A stretch of 55,942 nucleotides of DNA, taken from VRUE01 sp036266075. GTDB lineage: Bacteria > Actinomycetota > Thermoleophilia > Solirubrobacterales > 70-9. Location of the stretch: assembly GCA_036266075.1 (NCBI GenBank), contig DATANV010000010.1:1-55942 (forward strand), in the 5' to 3' direction. A model generated the notes under the pieces. That model was not told where the DNA came from. It made no database searches and saw only the letters and a list, made by a program, of their open reading frames with translations. Of this stretch, positions 49,456-55,942 are shown in pieces (position 1 is the first letter of the stretch; each line of letters starts with the position of its first letter). The position numbers were made by a program, and so were the translations under genes.

Positions 49456-50679
49456 ATGGAGGCGGCGGCGGAGGTGGGGCGCGCCCCGCGAGGCCGCCTG
49501 CCGGCCTGGGCCCTGGGCCTGATCCCCCTCGGCCTGATCGCGGTGGCGATTGGCGCCTTCGCGCTGCTCGGTGGCCCAGGGCTGGGCGAGCGGACCGGGC
49601 CACCGGTCGAGGAGGTCTCCGTCGAGCGCACGGTGCTGCGGCCCGGAGCGATCGAGCTCACTCTGCGCAACGACGGGCCCGACACGGTCGAGATCGCCCA
49701 GGTCGCGGTCAACGACGCCTACGCGCCCTTCACGGCAGCCGATGGGCTGGAGATCGAGAGGCTCGGCTCGACCAAGCTCGACATCTCCTATCCATGGATC
49801 GAGGGCGAGGCCTACGGGATCTTCGTCCTTACCTCCTCCGGCGGCACGATCGAAGCCGAGATCCCGGTCGCCAGCGAGACGCCCCAGCCCGACCTCGGCT
49901 TCTACGGGCTAATGGCACTGCTGGGCATCTACGTGGGGGTGATCCCCGTCAGCCTCGGCATGCTCTGGCTCCCCTTCCTGCGCCGCGTCGGTCGCCAGTG
50001 GATGGGGGCACTGATCGCCTTCACGGTTGGCCTGCTCGCCTTCCTCGCGATCGACACCGCGATCGAGGGTCTGGAGATCGCCGCCGGCGCACCGGGCGCG
50101 TTCGGCGGGGCGAACCTCGTGTTCCTGGGTGTGCTGGCCGCCTACCTCGGCCTTGCGGGCGTCGATGCCCACCTCTCCCGTCGCGGCGACCGTCGGTCGG
50201 GAGCGGTCGCCTCCTCCGGCGCGTACCTGGCGCTGCTCGTCGCGATCGGGATCGGCCTCCACAACCTCGGCGAGGGCCTGGCGATCGGCTCTTCCTATGC
50301 GACCGGGGCGCTGGCGCTGGGCGCCTTCTTGGTGGTCGGCTTCGCGATCCACAACACGACCGAGGGCCTGGCGATCGTGGCGCCGCTGCGAGGAGTGGAC
50401 GGAGGGGCCGCGCGGCCGGCGCTCTCGCGCCTGCTGGGCCTCGGCCTGGTCGCGGGAGCGCCGGCGATCCTGGGCGCCTGGATCGGGGCGGCATCCTTCA
50501 ATCCGAGCGTGGCCGCGCTGCTCTTCGGGGTCGGGGTGGGGGCGATAGCCAGGGTGATCGTTCAGATCGGGCCGGCGATGCGCGACGAGAGCGGTCGCAT
50601 CCTCAACCCGACCGCGGTTGGCGGCATGCTGTGCGGGGTCGCCGTCCTTTACGCAACCGGCCTCCTGGTCTCCGTCTGA
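49456..50679 (+). CDS. ZIP family metal transporter with N-terminal extracytoplasmic domain
   Basis: A 407-residue protein. Residues 17-38 are a membrane helix and about 50-140 an Ig-like beta domain. Residues 148-407 form the ZIP helices, with metal ligands in HNLGEGLAIGSS (His269, Glu273) and HNTTEGLAI (His299, Glu303). The N-terminal extension is unusual for ZIP proteins and may meet the oxidase outside the membrane. The ATG directly follows the oxidase TAG, and the TGA overlaps the regulator ATG. It is likely a divalent metal importer (Zn, Fe or Mn). Confidence 0.88.
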   Translation: MEAAAEVGRAPRGRLPAWALGLIPLGLIAVAIGAFALLGGPGLGERTGPPVEEVSVERTVLRPGAIELTLRNDGPDTVEIAQVAVNDAYAPFTAADGLEIERLGSTKLDISYPWIEGEAYGIFVLTSSGGTIEAEIPVASETPQPDLGFYGLMALLGIYVGVIPVSLGMLWLPFLRRVGRQWMGALIAFTVGLLAFLAIDTAIEGLEIAAGAPGAFGGANLVFLGVLAAYLGLAGVDAHLSRRGDRRSGAVASSGAYLALLVAIGIGLHNLGEGLAIGSSYATGALALGAFLVVGFAIHNTTEGLAIVAPLRGVDGGAARPALSRLLGLGLVAGAPAILGAWIGAASFNPSVAALLFGVGVGAIARVIVQIGPAMRDESGRILNPTAVGGMLCGVAVLYATGLLVSV

Positions 50680-51155
50680 TGGCCTCCCGCGGCAGGAGTG
50701 GACGCTCGCGAACCCCCAATACGGAGGCGATCGAGGACTATGCCAAGGCGATCTACGCGCTCTCCCGCCAGCACGACGGTCCCGTCCTCAACGGCGAGTT
50801 GGCCCAGCGACTCGGGGTGACGCCCGCCACGGCGACCTCGATGCTGAAGCGGCTGGACGAGCTGGGCCTGGTCGAGCACACCCCCTACAAGGGAGTCAGG
50901 CTGACCGCCGCCGGGGAGAAGGTCGCGCTGGAGGTGATCCGCCACCACCGGCTGATCGAGGCTTACCTCTCGGAGGCGCTGGGGATGCCGGACGACCGCG
51001 TCCACGAGGAGGCAGAGGTGCTCGAGCACTACATCTCCGAGGATCTGGAGCTCTTGATCGCGGCGAAGCTCGGCGAACCGAGCCACGACCCCCACGGGAC
51101 CCCGATTCCGGGCCCGGACCTGCGACCCCCGGCCAGCGGGGCGCGAGAGCAGTGA
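50679..51155 (+). CDS. mntR: MntR/DtxR-family metal-dependent repressor
   Basis: A 158-residue regulator. A winged helix-turn-helix (GELAQRLGVTPATATSMLKRLDELGLVEH) is followed by the metal-binding dimerisation domain. Asp20, His89/90, Glu113, Glu116 and His117 (EVLEH) sit where MntR has its ligands. Glu rather than Cys at 113 favours manganese over iron-type DtxR/IdeR, though Lys23 replaces the MntR Glu11 position. No SH3-like third domain is present. The TGATG and GTGA overlaps couple it to both neighbouring transporters, which it probably controls. Confidence 0.88.
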   Translation: MASRGRSGRSRTPNTEAIEDYAKAIYALSRQHDGPVLNGELAQRLGVTPATATSMLKRLDELGLVEHTPYKGVRLTAAGEKVALEVIRHHRLIEAYLSEALGMPDDRVHEEAEVLEHYISEDLELLIAAKLGEPSHDPHGTPIPGPDLRPPASGAREQ

Positions 51156-52477
51156 GGTTGTCGCCGGCCGCCGAGGAGGCTCGGCCGGTAGAGCCGACGG
51201 TCGAGGACGTTCTCCCGGGAGAGGCAGCGGTCGCCGCCGCCGCTCGGCGCTCCCTCGAGGGCCACAGCCGTGGTATCGGGCGGGTCTGGCCGTTCCTCGG
51301 CCCGGCCTTCGTCGCCGCCGTCGCCTACATCGACCCCGGCAACTTCGCGACGAACATCGCCGGCGGCGCCAAGTTCGGCTACCTGCTGCTCTGGGTGATC
51401 CTTGCGGCCAACCTGATCGCGATGGTCGTCCAGACGCAGTCGGCGAAGCTCGGCATCGCGACCGGCAAGAACCTCGCCGAGCTGTGCCGCGAGACCTTCT
51501 CGCGCCGCACCTCGATCGGCCTCTGGATCCAGGCCGAGATCGTCGCGATGGCAACCGACATAGCGGAGGTGGTCGGCGCCGCGCTCGGCCTCAATCTGCT
51601 GTTCGGCACCCCGCTCTTCCCGGCTGGGGTGATCGCCGGTGCCGGCGCCTTCGCGATCCTCGCCCTGCAGCAGATGGGCTTCCGTCGGCTGGAGGCGGGG
51701 ATCACGGCGCTGGTTGGCGTCGTCGTCGCCTCCTTCGTCGTCGAGCTGTTCCACGCCAAGCCGGATGGCGGCGAAGTGGCGCGGCACCTGTTCGTGCCCG
51801 GCTTCGCCGGCACCGAGAGCATCCTGCTCGCCACCGGGATCATCGGCGCGACCGTGATGCCGCACGTCGTCTACCTGCACTCGGCGCTGACCCAGAACCG
51901 GATCGTCGGGCGCAACGGCGATGAGAAGCGGCGGATCCTGCGCTTCGAGAAAATCGACGTGGTGATCGCGATGTCCCTGGCGGGGCTCGTCAACCTCTCG
52001 ATGATGATGGTCGCGGCGGCCCTGTTCCACGACAGCGGCCTGGCCGGGATCGACTCGATCGACGGCGCCTACGACGGCCTCAAGACGCTGGTCTCCGACA
52101 ACGCGGCGACCATCTTCGGCGTCGCCCTGCTGGCCTCCGGCTTTGCCTCCTCCTCGGTCGGGACGATGGCCGGGCAGGTGGTGATGCAGGGGTTCATCCG
52201 CCGTCGCATCCCGATCTTCGTCCGCCGCGCGGTCACCCTCGCGCCGGCCCTGCTCGTCCTCGCCATCGGCCTCGACCCGACCGATGCCCTGGTCGCTAGC
52301 CAGGTCGTCCTCTCCTTCGGCATCCCCTTCGCGCTGGTGCCGCTGCTGCTGATCGCCCGCCGCCGCGACGTGATGGGCTCGCTCGCCAACCCGGCCTGGC
52401 TGACTGCCTTTGCCGGCACGCTGGCGGCGATGATCATCGGCCTCAACGTCTTCCTGCTGCAGCAGCTGTTTACTTGA
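51152..52477 (+). CDS. mntH: Nramp family Mn2+/Fe2+ transporter
   Basis: A 441-residue transporter with about eleven membrane helices. The metal-binding DPGNFATNI (Asp61-Asn64) in helix 1 and MPHVVYLHSAL in helix 6 are the Nramp signature. A cytoplasmic N-terminal tail of about 45 acidic residues precedes helix 1. GTG at 51152 overlaps the regulator stop (GTGA); a frame from 50618 is shadow. It imports manganese or iron with protons and is the last gene of the cassette. Confidence 0.93.
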   Translation: MRLSPAAEEARPVEPTVEDVLPGEAAVAAAARRSLEGHSRGIGRVWPFLGPAFVAAVAYIDPGNFATNIAGGAKFGYLLLWVILAANLIAMVVQTQSAKLGIATGKNLAELCRETFSRRTSIGLWIQAEIVAMATDIAEVVGAALGLNLLFGTPLFPAGVIAGAGAFAILALQQMGFRRLEAGITALVGVVVASFVVELFHAKPDGGEVARHLFVPGFAGTESILLATGIIGATVMPHVVYLHSALTQNRIVGRNGDEKRRILRFEKIDVVIAMSLAGLVNLSMMMVAAALFHDSGLAGIDSIDGAYDGLKTLVSDNAATIFGVALLASGFASSSVGTMAGQVVMQGFIRRRIPIFVRRAVTLAPALLVLAIGLDPTDALVASQVVLSFGIPFALVPLLLIARRRDVMGSLANPAWLTAFAGTLAAMIIGLNVFLLQQLFT

Positions 52478-52489
52478 TCCCAGCCGGGT

Positions 52490-52512
52490 GGGGAGGGCCG
52501 CCCGAGCTCCCC
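52490..52512 (+). terminator. Possible terminator after the metal cassette
   Basis: GGGGAG (52490-52495) pairs with CTCCCC (52507-52512) around an 11-base loop, 12 bases after the Nramp stop. The stem is short and no T tract follows. Confidence 0.35.
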
Positions 52513-52519
52513 TTCCAGA

Positions 52520-52525
52520 TACGCT
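52520..52525 (+). promoter_or_regulatory. Putative -10 box (TACGCT), leaderless start
   Basis: TACGCT lies six bases before the GTG at 52532. No ribosome site is present. Confidence 0.45.
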
Positions 52526-52531
52526 CGGCTT

Positions 52532-52894
52532 GTGGGCTTGGCTGATGATTTCAAGCTGGTTCTCGATTCGCTTCCCCCTGATTGGACGGATCTGGAGGTA
52601 GATCTGCGGATCGACGACGAGAGCCGTTATGTGGATACGGCTGTGGCGTTGAGCCAGATCAATGCGCGGCCCTATTCGCGGGCGGATTGGGATTGGCGGC
52701 TGCTGGTGGCACACAGCTTCGGCCACGCGGCCGCCGCGGATACGGTCGCCGGCGTGCTGGAGAAACTCGATACGGACGGTGTCAGCGGCGAGATGCAGGT
52801 TCGCGAGGTGCGCGAGGGGCGTTCGGAGGTCGTGCAGATGTGGGGCCGGCCGGAGAGCGTTCGCGAGGAGTTCCGCCAGCGCCGCTCGATCTAG
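52532..52894 (+). CDS. Conserved-looking hypothetical protein
   Basis: A 120-residue soluble protein: MGLADDFKLVLDSLPPDWTDLEVDLRIDD, then ARPYSRADWDWRLLVAHSFGHAA and VLEKLDTDGVSGEMQVREVREG. It is acidic with a regular alpha/beta pattern and no catalytic motif. Codon use in its first half is less G/C-biased in the third position than in its neighbours. It ends one base into the start of the next gene (TAGTG), so both are probably translated together. Confidence 0.72.
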   Translation: MGLADDFKLVLDSLPPDWTDLEVDLRIDDESRYVDTAVALSQINARPYSRADWDWRLLVAHSFGHAAAADTVAGVLEKLDTDGVSGEMQVREVREGRSEVVQMWGRPESVREEFRQRRSI

Positions 52895-53226
52895 TGGCGC
52901 GTGTCGTCGCCGTGGCGCCGGACCTGCTGCTCGGCAGCAAGGTCGAGGCGATGCTCAGCGCCGCCGGGCACGAGGTGACGCTCTCGGCGGCGCTGGCGGA
53001 GGCGCCGCTCGACGCGGCGGATCTGCTGGTCGCCGATCTCGATGGGGAGAGCCCCGAGGCGCTGGTCGGCCTCGGCGTCCCGGTGCTCGGCTACTACTCG
53101 CACGTCGATGTCGAGACGCGCGAAGTGGCCGAGGCGGCGGGGGTCGACCTCGTCGTGCCGCGCTCGCGGATGGCGCGCGAGCTGCCGCGACTGGTTGAGC
53201 GATTGCTCGAGGGCGGGACCGGCTAG
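52894..53226 (+). CDS. Small receiver-like hypothetical protein
   Basis: A 110-residue protein, VARVVAVAPDLLLGSKVEAML, then DAADLLVADLDGESPEALVGLGVPVLGYYSHV and DLVVPRSRMARELPRLVERLL. The alternating strand-helix order matches a CheY-like receiver fold, with an acidic strand end (VADLDG) in the phospho-acceptor place. The usual DD pair and Lys are not clear, so it may be an inactive receiver. GTG at 52894 overlaps the previous TAG. Its last codons form half of the large palindrome shared with the convergent gene. Confidence 0.7.
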   Translation: MARVVAVAPDLLLGSKVEAMLSAAGHEVTLSAALAEAPLDAADLLVADLDGESPEALVGLGVPVLGYYSHVDVETREVAEAAGVDLVVPRSRMARELPRLVERLLEGGTG

Positions 53227-53278
53227 CTCCTCCGGACGCCTTCGGCTGAGTGTCCGGAAGAGCTAGCCGGTCCCGCCC
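53211..53278. terminator. 27-bp stem hairpin joining two convergent genes
   Basis: Positions 53211-53237 and 53252-53278 are inverted copies of 27 bases with one mismatch, around a 14-base loop. The arms contain the last five codons and the TAG of both convergent genes. It should act as a strong bidirectional terminator. Confidence 0.85.
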
Positions 53279-54228
53279 AGACGAAACGCTCCTCGCACGG
53301 CTAGCTGCTTTTCCAGCAGGCCGTGCTGGAGGTCCCAGGCTGCCCATTCGCGCAGGACCACGGGGTCGAACGGGGCAGGGTGGAGGTCGGGAAGCAGTGC
53401 GCGAAGCTGGGCTGCCTGTTCGGCGCGGTCGAGGCTGGGGACGGAGGCGAGCAGGTCATCGAGCGCACGGGCTGGATGGTCAGCGGCGAGGCGGTAGCCG
53501 CGGGTCGTCGCCGCGACCACCGTGTCGACCAGGTCCGGCTCGCGTTCGAGCGTCTCGCGCGAGGTCGTCAGGACCAGCTCGGGGTAGGGCGGGGCGCCGT
53601 AGCGGTTGATCTTGAAGATCCGCACCGGGACGCCCTGCCGTTCCAGCGTCACCCCCTCGGCGTTCCAGAAGCCGGTTGCGGCGTCGACCCTGCCGGCGGC
53701 GAGCGAGGAGACGGCGTTGAAGCCGATCGTCACCCGGTCCACCTCAGCCGGGTCGCCGCCGTCGGCGCTGACCTCGGAGTCGACGACCGCTTCGTCGGAG
53801 GGCAGGCCGGTAACTCCGACGTTGTGCCCTTCCAGATCGCGCGGGCGTCGCACCGGTCCTTCGCCGGCGGCGATCACGGCGGCCAGCGGCCGCTGCACGA
53901 TCGGCATCAGGCCGACCAGGTCGAGGCCCTGCTCGCGAGCGATGCCGAGATCGTGGATGTCGAGGATCGCGAAATCGGTGCGGCCGGCCTGCAGCAGCTT
54001 CGGCGCATCGGTCGATTCGCCGGGCTGGCGCACGGTGAGGTCGACGCCGGCGTCGCCGTAGAAGCCCTGCCGCTGGGCGGCGTAGATGCCGGAGTGGACG
54101 GCGTTGGGGACGAAGTCGAGCACCAGCGTCGCGCCGTCAGGCGCGCCCGGTTCAGCGCCGCTTCCGCCGCATCCGGCCGCGCCGGAGGCGAGCAGAGCGG
54201 CCGCCAGCAGCGCGGCAACTCGCTTCAT
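53263..54228 (-). CDS. NMT1/THI5-like ABC substrate-binding lipoprotein
   Basis: A 321-residue binding protein with a lipoprotein signal (LLASGAAGCGG). The mature part has LVLDFVPNAVHSGIYAAQRQGFY, the usual opening of NMT1-type proteins that bind pyrimidine (thiamine precursor) or sulfonate ligands, then LLQAGRTDFAILDIHDLGIAR, GVTGLPSDEAVVD and GFNAVSSLAAGRVDAATGFW. No permease or ATPase gene adjoins it in the window, so its transporter partners lie elsewhere. It is divergent from the aquaporin-family gene. Confidence 0.85.
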   Translation of the reverse strand: MKRVAALLAAALLASGAAGCGGSGAEPGAPDGATLVLDFVPNAVHSGIYAAQRQGFYGDAGVDLTVRQPGESTDAPKLLQAGRTDFAILDIHDLGIAREQGLDLVGLMPIVQRPLAAVIAAGEGPVRRPRDLEGHNVGVTGLPSDEAVVDSEVSADGGDPAEVDRVTIGFNAVSSLAAGRVDAATGFWNAEGVTLERQGVPVRIFKINRYGAPPYPELVLTTSRETLEREPDLVDTVVAATTRGYRLAADHPARALDDLLASVPSLDRAEQAAQLRALLPDLHPAPFDPVVLREWAAWDLQHGLLEKQLAVRGAFRLGGTG

Positions 54229-54251
54229 TCAACAGGGAAACCTATTCATTG

Positions 54252-54277
54252 GGGCGGATCCGGATACACTTCCGCCC
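54252..54277. promoter_or_regulatory. Inverted repeat in the divergent promoter region
   Basis: GGGCGGA (54252-54258) and TCCGCCC (54271-54277) form a perfect 7-bp inverted repeat with a 12-base spacer, between the binding protein and channel genes. It could be an operator serving either gene. Confidence 0.4.
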
Positions 54278-54319
54278 GAAGCGAGTAGGGATCAAGGGAA
54301 ACCAGAGGAGGCGTAACCA

Positions 54320-55084
54320 GTGCAGGAACGTGGACTCGCGGCATACCTCGCCGAGCTGATCGGCACTTTCTTGCTGGTGTTCTTCATCGCCAGCGTCGTA
54401 ATCCTTTTCGTCGCGACTGGCAACCAGGCCCAGTTCGGCTCCGATTTCGCGGTCGTCGGTCTCGTCCACGCTTTTCTGCTGTTTGGACTGATCGTGATGT
54501 TCGGCGTCGTTAGCGGCGGTCACTTCAACCCGGCGGTGACGCTCGCCGCCGCGGCGATCAGACGGATCTCCGCGGTCGACGCGGTCATCTACATGCTCGC
54601 CCAGCTCTCCGGCGCGGTGCTCGGTGCGCTTCTCGCCAAGGGCCTGCTGCTCGATGAGGGGCGGGCCACGCATTACGGCGCGGCTACCGTCAGCGGCCTG
54701 CTCGGCGGCAACTTCCAGGGAGCGATCGTCGAGGCGGTCGGCACCTTCTGCCTGGTGCTCGTGATCCTCGCCGCGGTCTACTCGCGCAAGAGCGTCAAGG
54801 ACTGGGCCCCGCTGGCAATCGGCACGACGCTGGGCTTCATCGTGATGGTCGGCGGGCCGCTCGACGGCGGTTCCTTCAACCCGGCCCGCTGGTTCGGCCC
54901 GGCCCTGGTCGGCAACGAGTGGGGCGGCGTCTGGCCCTACATCGCCGGCCCGATAGTCGGCGCGCTGGTCGCGGCGGCGGTCTACCGGTTCGTGCTTGAG
55001 CCGGGTGGGCCGGCTCCCACGGAACCGCCCGAGCGGGTCAAGGCGCCCGCTGCGCCGAAGCCCGGCGCCGGCAGCGCCGTCTAG
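54320..55084 (+). CDS. Aquaporin/glycerol facilitator family channel (MIP)
   Basis: A 254-residue channel with six membrane helices and both NPA boxes: SGGHFNPAVTLA and GGSFNPARWFGPAL. The Arg after the second NPA is the selectivity-filter Arg. The second-half filter looks water-type rather than glycerol-type (no GLPGY-like D after NPAR), though this is only suggestive. Residues about 225-254 are a Pro/Ala-rich tail. GTG at 54320 has AGAGGAGG about nine bases upstream. Confidence 0.92.
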   Translation: MQERGLAAYLAELIGTFLLVFFIASVVILFVATGNQAQFGSDFAVVGLVHAFLLFGLIVMFGVVSGGHFNPAVTLAAAAIRRISAVDAVIYMLAQLSGAVLGALLAKGLLLDEGRATHYGAATVSGLLGGNFQGAIVEAVGTFCLVLVILAAVYSRKSVKDWAPLAIGTTLGFIVMVGGPLDGGSFNPARWFGPALVGNEWGGVWPYIAGPIVGALVAAAVYRFVLEPGGPAPTEPPERVKAPAAPKPGAGSAV

Positions 55085-55102
55085 CGCTTCGCGACTTCTG
55101 CT

Positions 55103-55131
55103 CGCCGCCGGGCCACTACGGCCCGGCGGCG
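55103..55131 (+). terminator. Perfect 12-bp hairpin after the channel gene
   Basis: CGCCGCCGGGCC and GGCCCGGCGGCG form a perfect stem around ACTAC, 18 bases after the stop. It is a likely terminator without a T tract. Confidence 0.7.
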
Positions 55132-55143
55132 GCATGCTTGCAG

Positions 55144-55149
55144 TAGCTT
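55144..55149 (+). promoter_or_regulatory. Putative -10 box (TAGCTT), leaderless cofG start
   Basis: TAGCTT is seven bases before the GTG at 55157, and no ribosome site is visible. Confidence 0.45.
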
Positions 55150-55156
55150 GGGCGTC

Positions 55157-55942
55157 GTGCGTCGCGTCACCTTCTCGCGCAACTACACCCTCTCCCTCTC
55201 GCGCACCTGCCAGTGCTACTGCAAGTACTGCGCTTTCGCGACGCACCAAGCCCACCTGCACGCACCCGAGGAGGTCGAACGCCAGCTCGACCAGGCGGAA
55301 CGCCGTAATGCAAAGGAGCTGCTCCTCCTCACGGGCGAGCGCCCCGAGGTCAACCCCGTCGTCGCCGCGCGCCTGGCTGAGTGGGGCCATGACGACTTCA
55401 CCAGCTATGTGATCTGGGCCTGCGAACGGTCCCTGGAGCGCGGCATCCTGCCGCACACCAACATCGGCGTTCTCGACCAGCACGACCTTGCTCGCCTGCG
55501 CGAAGTCACTGCTTCGCAGGGCCTAATGCTCGAGTCGATCTCGGAGCGCCTCATGCAGACGGTCCACGCCGGCTCCCCCACCAAGCACCCGGCAAAACGC
55601 CTCGCGACCATTGAAGCGGCTGGCGAGCTCAAAATCCCCTTCACGACCGGGATCCTGGTCGGAATCGGCGAGACCGAGCAGGAGCAGCTCGAATCCCTCG
55701 AAGCCATCGCAGCTCTGCAAGAGCGCTACGGCCACATCCAGGAGGTCATCCTCCAAAACTTCGTCCCCCACCCCCGCTACTACGGGGCAGAGGTAGCCGA
55801 CATCGCCGACGAAGCCGCTCACGCGCGGTGGGGCGAGGGTGGGGCGTCCTCCGAACGTTTTGCGCGGGAGGAGCCGGAAGCTAGAGGCGACAGCGGCACC
55901 ACTCTCCATCGACGAGTTGCGAGTGAGGAGGGTCCCCCGGCC
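55157..55942 (+). CDS. cofG: 7,8-didemethyl-8-hydroxy-5-deazariboflavin synthase subunit CofG (partial)
   Basis: The start of a radical SAM enzyme for the F420 chromophore. It has RNYTLSLSRTCQCYCKYCAF with the CxxxCxxC cluster ligands (Cys18, 22, 25), LLLTGERPEVNP, PHTNIGVL, and LQNFVPHPRYYG, all CofG features. It runs to the window edge without a stop. After about residue 220 the frame becomes Glu/Arg/Ser-rich and unlike the family, while another frame near 55884 reads ATAAPLSIDELR, the expected continuation. A frameshift around 55830-55880, real or from sequencing, is therefore likely. CofG-type genes can be separate or fused with CofH as FbiC. Confidence 0.85.
   Translation, partial: MRRVTFSRNYTLSLSRTCQCYCKYCAFATHQAHLHAPEEVERQLDQAERRNAKELLLLTGERPEVNPVVAARLAEWGHDDFTSYVIWACERSLERGILPHTNIGVLDQHDLARLREVTASQGLMLESISERLMQTVHAGSPTKHPAKRLATIEAAGELKIPFTTGILVGIGETEQEQLESLEAIAALQERYGHIQEVILQNFVPHPRYYGAEVADIADEAAHARWGEGGASSERFAREEPEARGDSGTTLHRRVASEEGPPA

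Noticed and set aside
1..55942. tRNA, rRNA, CRISPR arrays, prophage genes or replication origin
   Set aside because: Reading the intergenic sequences on both strands showed no cloverleaf, no rRNA-like sequence, no regularly spaced repeats and no phage or origin signatures.

Overview
The window is GC-rich chromosomal DNA with dense, overlapping genes and frequent GTG/TTG starts. It carries a CofG-type radical SAM gene (coenzyme F420 synthesis), a SARP/BTAD-type regulator, crotonyl-CoA carboxylase/reductase and many start codons that directly follow a TANNNT -10 box. Together these suggest an actinobacterium, probably of the Thermoleophilia/Solirubrobacterales type. The lineage is an inference from gene content and style, not from a marker gene.

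Positions 1-27.5 kb hold a cell-surface polysaccharide region: a truncated secreted protein resembling a glycosidase, a sugar-nucleotide epimerase, glycosyltransferases, a polyprenyl-phosphate sugar transferase, two secreted GH26-like proteins, two sulfotransferases, a Wzx-type flippase, two membrane proteins, and an ABC exporter pair (Wzm/Wzt). A metabolic insert at 4.5-8.4 kb encodes a zinc-ribbon-like protein, L-2-hydroxyglutarate oxidase and an ethylmalonyl-CoA-mutase-type enzyme. A 1159-residue secreted PQQ-type sugar dehydrogenase with PKD and tandem repeats follows at 8.5-12 kb.

Positions 27.5-28.85 kb are nearly free of long genes. They hold three tiny ORFs with strong Shine-Dalgarno sequences, whose products (two of exactly 19 residues, one longer) align without gaps. 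Strong hairpins follow them, and a decayed IS1380-like transposase fragment lies between them. I recognise no described family here, and this is the best candidate for something new.

Positions 28.9-38.1 kb are one eight-gene operon on the minus strand in which every gene overlaps the next: five GT2-type genes (one fused to a polysaccharide deacetylase), two GT4 genes and an APH-fold phosphotransferase. A PAS-like/SARP regulator is divergent from it, and its near-consensus promoter contains one arm of a perfect inverted repeat.

Positions 39.6-55.9 kb are more mixed: a secreted hypothetical protein, a HAD-like protein, a ClpS-like adaptor, a second PQQ-type dehydrogenase, crotonyl-CoA carboxylase/reductase (partner of the mutase 36 kb away), RmuC, a lipoprotein and YgfZ. 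They are followed by a tightly packed metal cassette (multicopper oxidase, ZIP transporter, MntR-like regulator, Nramp transporter), two small hypotheticals, an NMT1-like binding protein, an aquaporin-family channel and the start of CofG. No rRNA, tRNA, CRISPR array or intact insertion sequence was recognised.
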